From Bog-159 sp049516155 (lineage in GTDB: Bacteria; Acidobacteriota; Terriglobia; Bryobacterales; Bryobacteraceae), in assembly GCA_049516155.1 (NCBI GenBank), contig JBEKTJ010000006.1, forward strand, positions 6,946 through 70,945: a stretch of DNA of 64,000 bases, written 5' to 3'. Below are positions 7,146 to 15,758 of this stretch, one piece after another. The notes below the pieces were generated by a model. It searched no databases and was not told where the DNA came from. It worked only from the letters and a program-made list of their open reading frames with translations. The position numbers and the translations under genes were made by a program. How positions within the stretch are numbered: the first letter of the stretch is position 1; each line of letters begins with the position of its first letter.

Positions 7146-9998
7146 ATGGCCACCCTGGACCCTCGCCAGTGGAACGAGGTCGAGCGCTTGTTCGCGGCAG
7201 CCCTCGATCTACCGCCGGATCGCCGTCAAGACTTCCTCCAGCAAGCCTGCGCCGACCCGGACGTCCACCGTGAAGCGGCTTCACTGCTGGACCACGCGGG
7301 CGACGGACTGGCCTCGGTAGGCGAGGCGATTGCGGCGGCAAGCTCCGCCTTAGCCGGCGACGTCGATCCGGATGAGCGCCTGATCGATACACGCCTGGGA
7401 CCTTACCGTGTGGAAGCCATCGCCGGACACGGCGGCATGGGCGCGGTCTACCGCGCGTTGCGCGACGACGCCGAGTTCCACCAGGTGGTGGCCATCAAGC
7501 TGGTCCGCGCCGCGGCCGAGTCGCCCGCCACTCTGCGGCGTTTCAAGCAGGAGCGCCAAATCCTGGCGCGACTTGCGCATCCCCACATTGCCCGTTTGCT
7601 GGATGGCGGGTCTACGCCGGAGGGCGTGCCCTACCTAGTGATGGAATTCATCGAGGGCCAGCCAATTACGTCTTGGTGCAAGCAGCGCGCGCTCGAGATC
7701 GAAGACCGGCTCCGGCTTTTTCTCCACGTTTGCGAAGCGGTCGCGTTCGCCCATCGCGAACGGGTGGTGCATCGCGACCTGAAGCCGGCGAACATTCTGG
7801 TAACCCGCGATGGTGCGCCCAAGCTGCTGGATTTCGGGATCGCCAAGTTGCTCGATCCGGACCCGCAAAGCGACGCTTTCTCGATCACGAACCTGCAGGC
7901 GATGACGCCGGACTACGCGTCGCCGGAGCAGGTGCGCGGCGAAGCGGCTTCTGCCGCGACTGATATTTACGCACTGGGCCTGGTGCTCTATGAGATGCTC
8001 ACGGGCCAAAAAGCGCAGGAGATACCCAACTGTACGCCCGACGCGATCCGTCGAGTGGTTTGCCACATGGAACCCAAAGCGCCGGGGGTGCTGAAGCCGC
8101 TACTCGCGGGCGACCTGGACAACATCGTACGTATGGCCATCCGCAAGGAGCCAAACCGCCGTTATGCATCCGTGCCGGACATGGCGCGCGATATTCAGCG
8201 GCACTTGGACGGACGCACGGTAGCGGCACGGCCCGACACCTTGCGTTATCGCGCCGCCAAGTTCCTGCGCCGCAATCGCGCCGCAGCCGTAGTGGGCGCG
8301 GCGGCGGCGGCCATGGTCATTATCACCGCGGCATGGATCAGCTTGGCCGGCGGTTTCGTGCGCGCACCGCGCGTACTGCGGGTAGTGCAGATTACGCAGA
8401 GCGGACGCGTGGATCTCGACGACGGCATTGCCACCGACGGTTCCCGGGTCTATTTCACGGAGCGGTTTGGTGGGCGCTGGTCGCTGGCGCAGGTTCCGGC
8501 ACAGGGCGGCCCGGCGCAGATCCTGTCGCAGTCGCTGGCAATTCCCGGGATCCTGGATATTTCGCCCGATCGGTCGCAGCTTTTGGTCGGGGCAGGCATG
8601 GGAGAGAACGTGCAACTCTACCTGATCCCCACCGCGGGTGGACCGCCGCGGAGACTGGGCGATCTTTACGGCTATACCGGAACTTGGTCCCGCGACGGAC
8701 GGTCCATCGTTTTTTCCCGAGGTTTGGCCGTGTTCCGGGTGAATGCCGATGGAACCGGCTATCGCAAGCTGTTCGACACGCCGGGCCGCGCCGCGAATAT
8801 CCAACTGTCTCCCGCGCCGGGTCCCGAGGTGCTGCGATTCGCCCTTTTGCGCGGCGATTTGCGGAACCATGTTTTGTGGGAGGCAAGCATCGATGGCGCG
8901 CGGATGCGCCCGCTGCCATTGCCCGGCTGGAAAACGGAGTTGGCCTGGCCGGATTCCGACGACGACGGAATCTGGGTTCCTCCCGGGAACTATTATTTGT
9001 TCCGGTCCAAGCGCGGCGGGGCCAACAGCGTGTGGGCCAGGCGCGAGCGCTTTGGCTTCCTGGAGGCGCCCACCGCCCGGCCCGCGCAGATCTACACTAC
9101 GCCTTTAGACATCGCCTCCATGGCCCCGACGCCCGACGGTAAGCGGATCTTCTTTGCCGCCGGACAGGAGCGCCGCGAGTTGGTTCGATACGACGCGGGT
9201 CTGCGGCAATTCGTGCCCTTTCTCTCCGGCGTACACGCGCGGGGCGTGGGGTTCTCGAAAGACGGCCATTGGGTGGCTTATACGCTGTTTCCAGACGATA
9301 CCCTATGGCGCTGCCGCGCCGATGGAAGCGAGCGCTTGCAACTGACACCGGGTGGCACGCATGCCTTTTGGCCGCAGTGGTCGCCGGACGGCACGCAAAT
9401 CGCTTTTGGAGACCCATCGTCCGCAAAGGTCTTTGTGGTGCCGTCGAATGGCGGAACAATCCGGGGCCTTACCAAGGCGGCGCAGTCCGAGTTCGGGGCC
9501 AGTTGGTCACCGGATGGGCGCTCTGTTGTGGTGTGGCGAGGTTTGCAGCACAGGATTGCCAATAGCGGGTCACTTTACATAACCGACTTGAGCACCGCCT
9601 CGAGCCAAGCCGTGCCGGGGTCGGAATCCACCGGGCGGCCCGCATGGTCCCCAGATGGACGTTACATTGCCGGGAATACGCTCGGGAAGTTGCGGATTTT
9701 CGATTTGAAGAGCCGTCAGTGGATGGTGTTGGTCCACGGCACGGGCCTGGGAGTGTTTGCCTGGTCGCCGGACGCCAGATATCTCTACTTCCAGTATGTC
9801 GGGGACGACCCGGAGGAGTCCATTCAGAGGGTGCGTATCGCGGACCGGGTGATTGAGCGAGTCGCCGGACTCAGCCAGATCCCGCAATCCGATCTGACAG
9901 GATTCTTATTCGCTAGCGTCGATCCCTCCGGTTCGCCCATAGTTTCCCTGCTTCACACTAACTCCGAAATCTACGCACTCGATATCGACTGGCCCTGA
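7146..9998 (+). CDS. Membrane Ser/Thr protein kinase with TolB/WD40-like propeller (second module)
   Basis: 950 residues from ATG 7146. Kinase landmarks: GHGGMGAVY at 94-102, lysine K118 in AIKLV, VVHRDLKPANILV with HRD at 209-211, DFG at 229-231, and TPDYASPEQ at 254-262. A membrane helix lies at about 379-399, followed by an extracytoplasmic beta-propeller with blades such as WSPDGTQIAFGD, WSPDGRSVVVW and WSPDGRYIAGN. It is organised like the kinase at 895 and is likewise joined to an ECF sigma gene. This suggests two paralogous sensing modules of one type, with different ligand propellers. An upstream in-frame ATG at 7104 overlaps the sigma gene and is less likely. Confidence 0.93.
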   Translation: MATLDPRQWNEVERLFAAALDLPPDRRQDFLQQACADPDVHREAASLLDHAGDGLASVGEAIAAASSALAGDVDPDERLIDTRLGPYRVEAIAGHGGMGAVYRALRDDAEFHQVVAIKLVRAAAESPATLRRFKQERQILARLAHPHIARLLDGGSTPEGVPYLVMEFIEGQPITSWCKQRALEIEDRLRLFLHVCEAVAFAHRERVVHRDLKPANILVTRDGAPKLLDFGIAKLLDPDPQSDAFSITNLQAMTPDYASPEQVRGEAASAATDIYALGLVLYEMLTGQKAQEIPNCTPDAIRRVVCHMEPKAPGVLKPLLAGDLDNIVRMAIRKEPNRRYASVPDMARDIQRHLDGRTVAARPDTLRYRAAKFLRRNRAAAVVGAAAAAMVIITAAWISLAGGFVRAPRVLRVVQITQSGRVDLDDGIATDGSRVYFTERFGGRWSLAQVPAQGGPAQILSQSLAIPGILDISPDRSQLLVGAGMGENVQLYLIPTAGGPPRRLGDLYGYTGTWSRDGRSIVFSRGLAVFRVNADGTGYRKLFDTPGRAANIQLSPAPGPEVLRFALLRGDLRNHVLWEASIDGARMRPLPLPGWKTELAWPDSDDDGIWVPPGNYYLFRSKRGGANSVWARRERFGFLEAPTARPAQIYTTPLDIASMAPTPDGKRIFFAAGQERRELVRYDAGLRQFVPFLSGVHARGVGFSKDGHWVAYTLFPDDTLWRCRADGSERLQLTPGGTHAFWPQWSPDGTQIAFGDPSSAKVFVVPSNGGTIRGLTKAAQSEFGASWSPDGRSVVVWRGLQHRIANSGSLYITDLSTASSQAVPGSESTGRPAWSPDGRYIAGNTLGKLRIFDLKSRQWMVLVHGTGLGVFAWSPDARYLYFQYVGDDPEESIQRVRIADRVIERVAGLSQIPQSDLTGFLFASVDPSGSPIVSLLHTNSEIYALDIDWP

Positions 9999-10092
9999 GC
10001 GTCGTCGCGTACGGCGGCGCACGGCGCTGCCCCACAAGTGAAGCACAGAGTCCCAAAAGCGGACGGCGGTGCGCCCGCCATATTCCGTCGCC

Positions 10093-10120
10093 CACCGTAT
10101 TTGCTAGCAGATACGCGGTG
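10093..10120. promoter_or_regulatory. Imperfect palindrome upstream of ADOP permease 1
   Basis: CACCG (10093-10097) pairs with CGGTG (10116-10120), inner CGTAT pairs with ATACG, and the centre is the 8-bp palindrome TGCTAGCA (10102-10109). It ends 35 bases before the permease ATG, so it could be an operator or a 5' UTR hairpin. This is based only on symmetry. Confidence 0.3.
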
Positions 10121-10155
10121 CAGCGGTACGGCAGGCAGAGTGCAATTGACACCAC

Positions 10156-12615
10156 ATGCTGTCTGACCTTCGTTACGCTTTGCGCACCCTGCGGAAAAGC
10201 CCGGGGTTTGCTCTGGTAGCCATCATTTCGCTGGCTTTGGGAATTGGCGCCAACTCGGCGATGTTCAGCTTGGCGGACGCGCTGCTGCTGCGGCCGCTAC
10301 CGGTACCGCACGCTTCCGCGCTCGTCGTGGTGCAGTCGCACTTGCGCGGCGAGGCCATAGGCGGGCTCGCCCAATACGCCGGCCTGTCCTATCCGGATTT
10401 CAAGGACCTTCGCGACCGAAGCAAGTCCTTTACGGGTCTGGCGGCTTCGCAATATTCGCAGTTCGGATTCGCCACCGAAAAAGGCGCGCTGCCGCGGATG
10501 AAATTCGGCGAGTTGGTGAGCGGCGATTTCTTTGGCGTACTCGATGTCCCCGTGGAATTGGGGCGGGCTTTTCGGGCCGACGAGGACAGCGTGCCGGGCC
10601 GCGATGCGGTGATTGTCCTGGGCCACGAGTTGTGGCGCACCGATTTCGCCTCGGATCCCAGCGTCGTCGGACGAATCATCTTCTTGAACAACGTTCCTTT
10701 TACCGTGATCGGAGTGGCGCCGGAGCCGTTCACCGGCTCGAACGGACTAATTCGTTCCGCTCTCTTTGTCCCTCTCGCGATGGGACCCCGCCTGCAGGAC
10801 GACCTTGCCGCCGGCATGCTGGAAAAGCGCGACAAGCGCGGCATGATGGTACACGGGCGGCTGAAACCGGGCGTCAGCGTGGCCCAAGCCGCGGCAGAAG
10901 CCAAGGTCGTCTCGGAACAACTCGCCCAAGCCTACCCGGCTACCAATCGAACCTCCTCCATGGCGGTCGACTCGGACCTGCAAGGGAGGCTCAAGAAGGG
11001 TCCGGAAGTGGCTGCGATGTTGTTTTTCCCGCTGGCCATGGGAGTCATGGTTTTGCTGATCGCTTGCGCCAACGTGGCGAATATCCTGTTGAGCCGCGCC
11101 CGGGCCCGATCGCGGGAGATCGCCGTCCGGCTGGCCATCGGGGCGGGCCGGGGCCGCTTGATCCGGCAACTGTTGACCGAGAGCCTGGTGATCGCGGCGG
11201 TCGGCGGGGCGCTGGGGCTGCTGGTGGCCATGGCGGGCGTCCAACTGTTTTCGCAGATCAAGATATCCATCGACATGCCCGTCGTGCTGGACGTGCGGCT
11301 GGACCCGCGAGTGTTGCTCTTCACCCTAATGGTCTCGGTGGTGAGCGCCCTTTTGTTTGGACTGGCGCCGGCGTTGCAGAGCAGCCATCCGGACCTGGTT
11401 CCGGCGCTGAAATCCGGAAAAGGGGATGACGGCAAGCGGCGTCGTCTCCTGGGAAGAAATACGCTGGTGATGGCGCAGGTAGCCGGCGCGCTCCTGCTGC
11501 TGGTTTGCGCCACGCAGGCTTACCGCGGCGCATCCATGGTAGTGTCCGCGCCCCCCGGTTTCCGCGCCAGCCACCTGCTGATGGCCAGCTTCAACCCCAC
11601 GCTGGCGAAGTACACGCCCGACCAGACCAAGGGATTCTATAAGCTGCTGCTGGAGAAGGTCCGAAATCTTACGGGCGTGAAATCGGCCGCGCTGGCGCAA
11701 GCTGCGCCGCTGATGCCGGGAAGCGGCGCCAGCCGCCTGGTTCCGGAAGGCGTCAGGTTGCCGCCTGGGAGCGAAGCCGTGGGCGTGATGTCGAACACGG
11801 TGAGCGAAGGTTACTTCGACACCGTAAACGTGCCAATGGTCAAGGGCCGTGCCTTCGAGGCGTCCGACCGGGCCGGATCGCGTCCGGTGGCGATCGTGAA
11901 CGAAGCGTTCGCGCGCAAGTATTATCCCAACCAGAACCCTATCGGCAAACGCCTCCGGCTAAAAGGCGCCACCGACGAAGTGCTCGAGATCGTGGGCGTG
12001 GCCCGGCAGAGCAAATACGAGGATCTGGTCGAGCCGCCCATTGAATATCTCTATAGGCCCCTTTCCCAAAATCCCCAACAGGCCATGACTGTTATGGTCG
12101 CTACCGCCGGGCCTTCCACCGGAGCGGCCGGACCGTTGCGCGACATCGTCCGCTCGCTGGATGCCGGCCAGCCGATGTATGGCGTACGCACCATGGAGGA
12201 AGTCTTCGAAGAGCGCGCGAACGAGCTTGGAATCTTTACCGAGGCCATCGGCGCGATGGGACTGCTCGGGCTGACACTGGCGATGGTGGGACTGTACGGT
12301 CTGATGTCCTACTCGGTAAGCCTGCGGGCGCGCGAGATCGGCATCCGAATGGCGGTTGGCGCGGGCCGTTCCGGCGTGCTGCATATGATCATGAAGCAGG
12401 GCATGGTGCTGGCGGCCGCCGGTGCGTCGATCGGCCTGCTGCTTTGCTTGTTGGCGAGCAGAGTGGCCAGTTTCGCGCTGGGGGTGCCGGGCTTCAATTT
12501 GCCCTTCGTGGCGCTGGTGACAGCCGGGTTGGTGGCGGCGGCGGGATTGGGTGCGTATGCGCCAGCGCGGCGTGCATCGCGAATGGACCCGAATGCCGTA
12601 CTGCGGCAGGAATGA
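10156..12615 (+). CDS. ADOP-family ABC permease (MacB-like periplasmic domains plus duplicated FtsX domains)
   Basis: This 819-residue membrane protein belongs to the acidobacterial duplicated orphan permease group. It starts SDLRYALRTLRKSPGFALVA, the typical acidobacterial N-terminus. It has an N-terminal helix and a MacB-type periplasmic core, then an FtsX block around 290-430 (LIACANVANILLSRARAR, REIAVRLAIGAGRGRLIRQL). A second periplasmic domain follows, and a second FtsX block at the end (GLYGLMSYSVSLRAREIGIR). It contains no ATPase domain and no ATPase gene is adjacent, so the energy source must lie elsewhere or the protein acts differently. The substrate is unknown. It follows the kinase module by about 160 bp and may be one of its targets, by inference. 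Confidence 0.92.
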   Translation: MLSDLRYALRTLRKSPGFALVAIISLALGIGANSAMFSLADALLLRPLPVPHASALVVVQSHLRGEAIGGLAQYAGLSYPDFKDLRDRSKSFTGLAASQYSQFGFATEKGALPRMKFGELVSGDFFGVLDVPVELGRAFRADEDSVPGRDAVIVLGHELWRTDFASDPSVVGRIIFLNNVPFTVIGVAPEPFTGSNGLIRSALFVPLAMGPRLQDDLAAGMLEKRDKRGMMVHGRLKPGVSVAQAAAEAKVVSEQLAQAYPATNRTSSMAVDSDLQGRLKKGPEVAAMLFFPLAMGVMVLLIACANVANILLSRARARSREIAVRLAIGAGRGRLIRQLLTESLVIAAVGGALGLLVAMAGVQLFSQIKISIDMPVVLDVRLDPRVLLFTLMVSVVSALLFGLAPALQSSHPDLVPALKSGKGDDGKRRRLLGRNTLVMAQVAGALLLLVCATQAYRGASMVVSAPPGFRASHLLMASFNPTLAKYTPDQTKGFYKLLLEKVRNLTGVKSAALAQAAPLMPGSGASRLVPEGVRLPPGSEAVGVMSNTVSEGYFDTVNVPMVKGRAFEASDRAGSRPVAIVNEAFARKYYPNQNPIGKRLRLKGATDEVLEIVGVARQSKYEDLVEPPIEYLYRPLSQNPQQAMTVMVATAGPSTGAAGPLRDIVRSLDAGQPMYGVRTMEEVFEERANELGIFTEAIGAMGLLGLTLAMVGLYGLMSYSVSLRAREIGIRMAVGAGRSGVLHMIMKQGMVLAAAGASIGLLLCLLASRVASFALGVPGFNLPFVALVTAGLVAAAGLGAYAPARRASRMDPNAVLRQE

Positions 12616-12647
12616 ATTGTTTTTGTGGGGCGGGCGTCCACGCCTGC

Positions 12648-12667
12648 GCGGGTCCTCCAGGACCCGC
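12648..12667. terminator. Hairpin after ADOP permease 1
   Basis: GCGGGTCC (12648-12655) and GGACCCGC (12660-12667) form a perfect 8-bp stem with a 4-base loop, 33 bases after the permease stop codon. No T-run follows, so it may be a Rho-independent-like terminator of weak type or a repeat-type palindrome. A related GGGCGGGCGTCC block recurs near 12708-12719. Confidence 0.45.
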
Positions 12668-12753
12668 CGAACGCTGTAGTGCGTCAGGAGTAGCCGTGCG
12701 TTGTCGGGCGGGCGTCCCCGCCAGAGGCGGGTCGCGAGACCCTCCACCGCCCC

Positions 12754-12783
12754 TTGCTGCAATCGCCCTCCAATCGATATAAT
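12754..12783 (+). promoter_or_regulatory. Predicted sigma-70 promoter of the rhodanese gene
   Basis: TTGCTG at 12754-12759 and a consensus TATAAT at 12778-12783 are separated by 18 bases. A strong GGAGGAG ribosome site follows at about 12796-12802, and the ATG is at 12810. This is the best housekeeping-like promoter noticed in the window. It is a prediction from consensus alone. Confidence 0.55.
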
Positions 12784-12809
12784 TACTAGGTTAATGGAGG
12801 AGAACCCTT

Positions 12810-13676
12810 ATGGCAACGTATGCACATCCCGAAACTCTCGTCAGCACCGATTGGGCAGCCGCCCACACCGCGGACCCCGAAGTCCGCATCGTCGAAGTGG
12901 ACGTGGACACTAAGGCCTACGATGAAGGCCACATTCCCGGCGCTATCGCCTGGGCCTGGAACTCGCAGCTTTGCGACACGGTGCGCCGTGACATCCTGTC
13001 CAAAGAGCAGTTCGAAGAGTTGATGTCCTCGTCCGGCATCACGCCAGCCACTACCCTGGTCATCTACGGCGACAACAACAACTGGTTCGCCGCCTGGGCC
13101 TTCTGGCAGGCCAAGATCTACGGTCACCGCGACGTACGCCTGATCAACGGCGGGCGCAAGAAGTGGCTGGCCGAGGGCCGCGAACTGTCCACCGAAAAGC
13201 CGCAGGTCAACGCGGCGCACTACCAGGCCGCCGCGCCCGATCTATCCCTGCGCGCTTTCCTGCCGCAGGTGCAAACGGCCGTTTCCACGCATGCCGCCGG
13301 GCTGGTGGACGTGCGCAGCCCGCAGGAATTCAGCGGTGAGATCCTCTCGCCGCCCGGACTGCCCGAAACCTGCCAGCGCGGCGGACACATTCCCGGCGCG
13401 CGCAGCATCCCCTGGGGCAAGGCCTGCAACGACGACGGCACCTTCAAATCGGTCGACGAGCTCCGCGCGCTTTACTCCGGCGAAGGCATCGACGGCTCAC
13501 GGCCCGTCATCGCCTACTGCCGCATCGGCGAGCGCTCCAGCCATAGCTGGTTCGTGCTGAAGTACCTGCTGGGGTTTGACAAAGTCACCAACTACGACGG
13601 CTCTTGGACCGAATGGGGCAATCTGGTCGGCGCACCCGTTGAGAAGGGCGCGGCGGCGGCTGCGGCGAAGGGCTGA
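12810..13676 (+). CDS. Thiosulfate/3-mercaptopyruvate sulfurtransferase (two rhodanese domains)
   Basis: A 288-residue cytoplasmic enzyme that moves a sulfane sulfur from a donor such as thiosulfate to an acceptor such as cyanide or a protein thiol. The N-terminal rhodanese domain (about 10-125) is inactive-type and holds DEGHIPGAIAWAWN. The C-terminal domain (about 145-275) has the CH2A-type GGHIPGARSIPWGKA and the active-site loop AYCRIGERSSHSWF with the catalytic cysteine at 237. The CRxGERS loop is typical of thiosulfate sulfurtransferases rather than CG(S/T)GVT mercaptopyruvate enzymes. It has its own strong promoter and ribosome site and is convergent with the acyl-CoA synthetase gene. 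The last residues are Ala-rich. Confidence 0.93.
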   Translation: MATYAHPETLVSTDWAAAHTADPEVRIVEVDVDTKAYDEGHIPGAIAWAWNSQLCDTVRRDILSKEQFEELMSSSGITPATTLVIYGDNNNWFAAWAFWQAKIYGHRDVRLINGGRKKWLAEGRELSTEKPQVNAAHYQAAAPDLSLRAFLPQVQTAVSTHAAGLVDVRSPQEFSGEILSPPGLPETCQRGGHIPGARSIPWGKACNDDGTFKSVDELRALYSGEGIDGSRPVIAYCRIGERSSHSWFVLKYLLGFDKVTNYDGSWTEWGNLVGAPVEKGAAAAAAKG

Positions 13677-13732
13677 CGCGAAAAAAAACGGCCGCCTGAG
13701 CCGGTTGCGGGCAGGATTGCCCACCCTCCAAG

Positions 13733-15349
13733 CTATGCGGTCTTGATTTGGGCGGCAGCGTGCAGTCCCAGCGCTTCGATCTCCTGTTCGCGGATGCGGA
13801 ACTTCTGCACCTTCCCCGTCACCGTCATGGGGAAGGCGTCTACGAACCGAATATACTGCGGGATTTTGAAGTGCGCGATCTGCCCCCGGCAGTAATCGCG
13901 CACTTCGTCTTCAGTCATCCTTTCGCCCGTCTTCAACTTGATCCACGCCAGCACCGCCTCACCGAGGCGCGCATCTGGCATTCCCACCACGTATACATCG
14001 GCGACCTTGGGATGCTGATGCAGGAATTCCTCGACCTCGCGCGGGTAAATATTTTCGCCGCCGCGTATGATCATCTCCTTCAAGCGGCCCGCGATATGGA
14101 AATATCCATCGCCGCGCATCACCGCCAGGTCGCCGGTGCGAAGCCATCCATCCGCGTCGATAGCCCGCGCCGTGGCTTCCGGCTCCCCGTCGTAGCCCTT
14201 CATCACCAGATATCCGCGCGTGCATAGCTCCCCGCGTTCGCCCGTCTCGACCACCTCGTCGTTCCACGGCGCGACAATCTTCACTTCGGTTTCGGGCAGC
14301 ACCCGCCCGATGGTCGCCACGCGATGCTCCAAGTCGTCGTCAGCCGCCGACATGGTGATCCCCGGCGAGGTTTCCGTCTGGCCATATGCCACGGTCATCC
14401 CGCTGCAGTTCATTTCCGAAACCACCCGCTTCATCACTTCGACAGGGCACGGCGCGCCTGCCATAATCCCGCTGCGCAGCGTACGCATGTCGTACTTGCG
14501 GAAATCCGGATGGTCCAGTTCCGCGATGAACATGGTGGGCACGCCGTAAATCAGCGTGCATCGCTCCGCATCGATCGCCTGTAGCGTGGCCAGCGGATCG
14601 AACTGCGCCGCCGGCATCACCAGTGGGATGCCGTATACCAGCGCGAGAAGCGAACTCATTACGCAGCCGAAGCAATGATACAGGGGCACCGGGGAGCACA
14701 GCCGGTCGGCGCCCGTCACCAGCATCTCCCGGCCCACCAGGTAGGCGTTGTTCACCAGGTTGCGATGCGTCAGCAGCACGCCCTTGGGCGAACCGGTGGT
14801 GCCGGAGGTGTACTGGATGTTGACCACGTCCTCCGGCGACTGCGTGAGCGTGGGTATCTCAATACCGTCCGCCAGCATGCCGGTCCAGGAATCGGAGCCC
14901 AGCAATACGATATGACCGAGCGCCAGGTCCTGTCCCTTGCGCGCCTCATTCAGGGTATCCAGGTAACCGACCCGCGCATCCCGCTCGTGCAGAAAGACGG
15001 CTTTCATGCCCGACTTGCGCAGCACGTAACGCAGTTCGTGCGCGCGATAGGCCGGGTTGACATTCACCAGCACCGCGCCGGTGAGCGCGGTGGCAAGCTG
15101 CAGGTAAACCCACTCCACGCAGTTGCACGCCCATATACCCACGCGGTCGCCCGGACGTATGCCAAGGCTCCACAAACCACGAGCCGTGCGCTCGGCATTT
15201 TCCTGGAGGTCCCGATACGAAAGGCGCACCGATTGATGCCGGGAGACCAAGGCATCGCCGGATGGGTTGCGTTCCACGGAATCGGCGAGCACCTGGCCGA
15301 TGGTCTTTTCCAGAAGCGGCAACACGGGGCCGCGCGCGTAGCTTTTCAC
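13733..15349 (-). CDS. Acyl-CoA synthetase (AMP-binding, FadD/AcsF-like)
   Basis: 538 residues of the ANL superfamily, activating a fatty acid with ATP to acyl-AMP and then acyl-CoA. Motifs run in order: the P-loop-like YTSGTTGSPKGVLLTH near 182-197, the YGQTETSP substrate/adenine motif near 322-329, and DGWLRTGDLA near 403-412. The hinge is GRLKEMIIRGGENIYP, and the final catalytic lysine lies in TVTGKVQKF. Length and motifs fit medium/long-chain acyl-CoA synthetases; chain length cannot be read from sequence. It is the last gene of the minus-strand run that begins with the lipoprotein at 19413 and includes accB and accC, so the block joins fatty-acid synthesis and fatty-acid activation. It lies 95 bases after the DUF2103-like gene. 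Confidence 0.93.
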   Translation of the reverse strand: MKSYARGPVLPLLEKTIGQVLADSVERNPSGDALVSRHQSVRLSYRDLQENAERTARGLWSLGIRPGDRVGIWACNCVEWVYLQLATALTGAVLVNVNPAYRAHELRYVLRKSGMKAVFLHERDARVGYLDTLNEARKGQDLALGHIVLLGSDSWTGMLADGIEIPTLTQSPEDVVNIQYTSGTTGSPKGVLLTHRNLVNNAYLVGREMLVTGADRLCSPVPLYHCFGCVMSSLLALVYGIPLVMPAAQFDPLATLQAIDAERCTLIYGVPTMFIAELDHPDFRKYDMRTLRSGIMAGAPCPVEVMKRVVSEMNCSGMTVAYGQTETSPGITMSAADDDLEHRVATIGRVLPETEVKIVAPWNDEVVETGERGELCTRGYLVMKGYDGEPEATARAIDADGWLRTGDLAVMRGDGYFHIAGRLKEMIIRGGENIYPREVEEFLHQHPKVADVYVVGMPDARLGEAVLAWIKLKTGERMTEDEVRDYCRGQIAHFKIPQYIRFVDAFPMTVTGKVQKFRIREQEIEALGLHAAAQIKTA

Positions 15350-15444
15350 GCCCAGAATTATACCGTAAAAGGTGGCGTGGCCCGCAGCCCTGTGCGTTCA
15401 GGCATGCGTTCTCAGGGTGGACGCGCAACGGATCGATCCCCATG

Positions 15445-15747
15445 TCACTCGCGTAGCGCTCCGGCCCGCTCCAGCGCCAGTTCGACCTCTTCTTTCGAAA
15501 GCGCCGTGCTGATGAAAAGTTCCTGCCTCGCGCCGGCGCTCAACGCGATGGCCTTCCAGCCATTCTGCACGGGCACGGTGATGCGCACCTTGACCGGGCC
15601 GCGCGCGTCGCGTACCGGCCGGATCACGCCGGGAATAATGGACCGGACCTCCGGAGTATCGGCCAGTACCCGCTCCAGGACCTCGCGCACGCCATCGATG
15701 ATGCTGTGCTCGATCTTGAGCCGGTCTTTGGCGGTGCGCAGGCGCAT
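15445..15747 (-). CDS. Small conserved protein resembling DUF2103
   Basis: 100 residues from ATG 15747, twelve bases after the accC stop codon. The sequence KIEHSIIDGVREVLERVL, then VRSIIPGVIRPVRDARGP, then RITVPVQNGWKAIALSAGARQELFI, resembles the DUF2103 family, described as predicted metal-binding proteins. No clear metal-ligand cluster of Cys or His is visible, so metal binding is only a family label. The frame is open further upstream, inside accC, but similarity starts at this Met. Placement directly behind accB-accC suggests an accessory role in the acetyl-CoA carboxylase operon, by inference. Confidence 0.65.
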   Translation of the reverse strand: MRLRTAKDRLKIEHSIIDGVREVLERVLADTPEVRSIIPGVIRPVRDARGPVKVRITVPVQNGWKAIALSAGARQELFISTALSKEEVELALERAGALRE

Positions 15748-15758
15748 AACTGCCAGCT

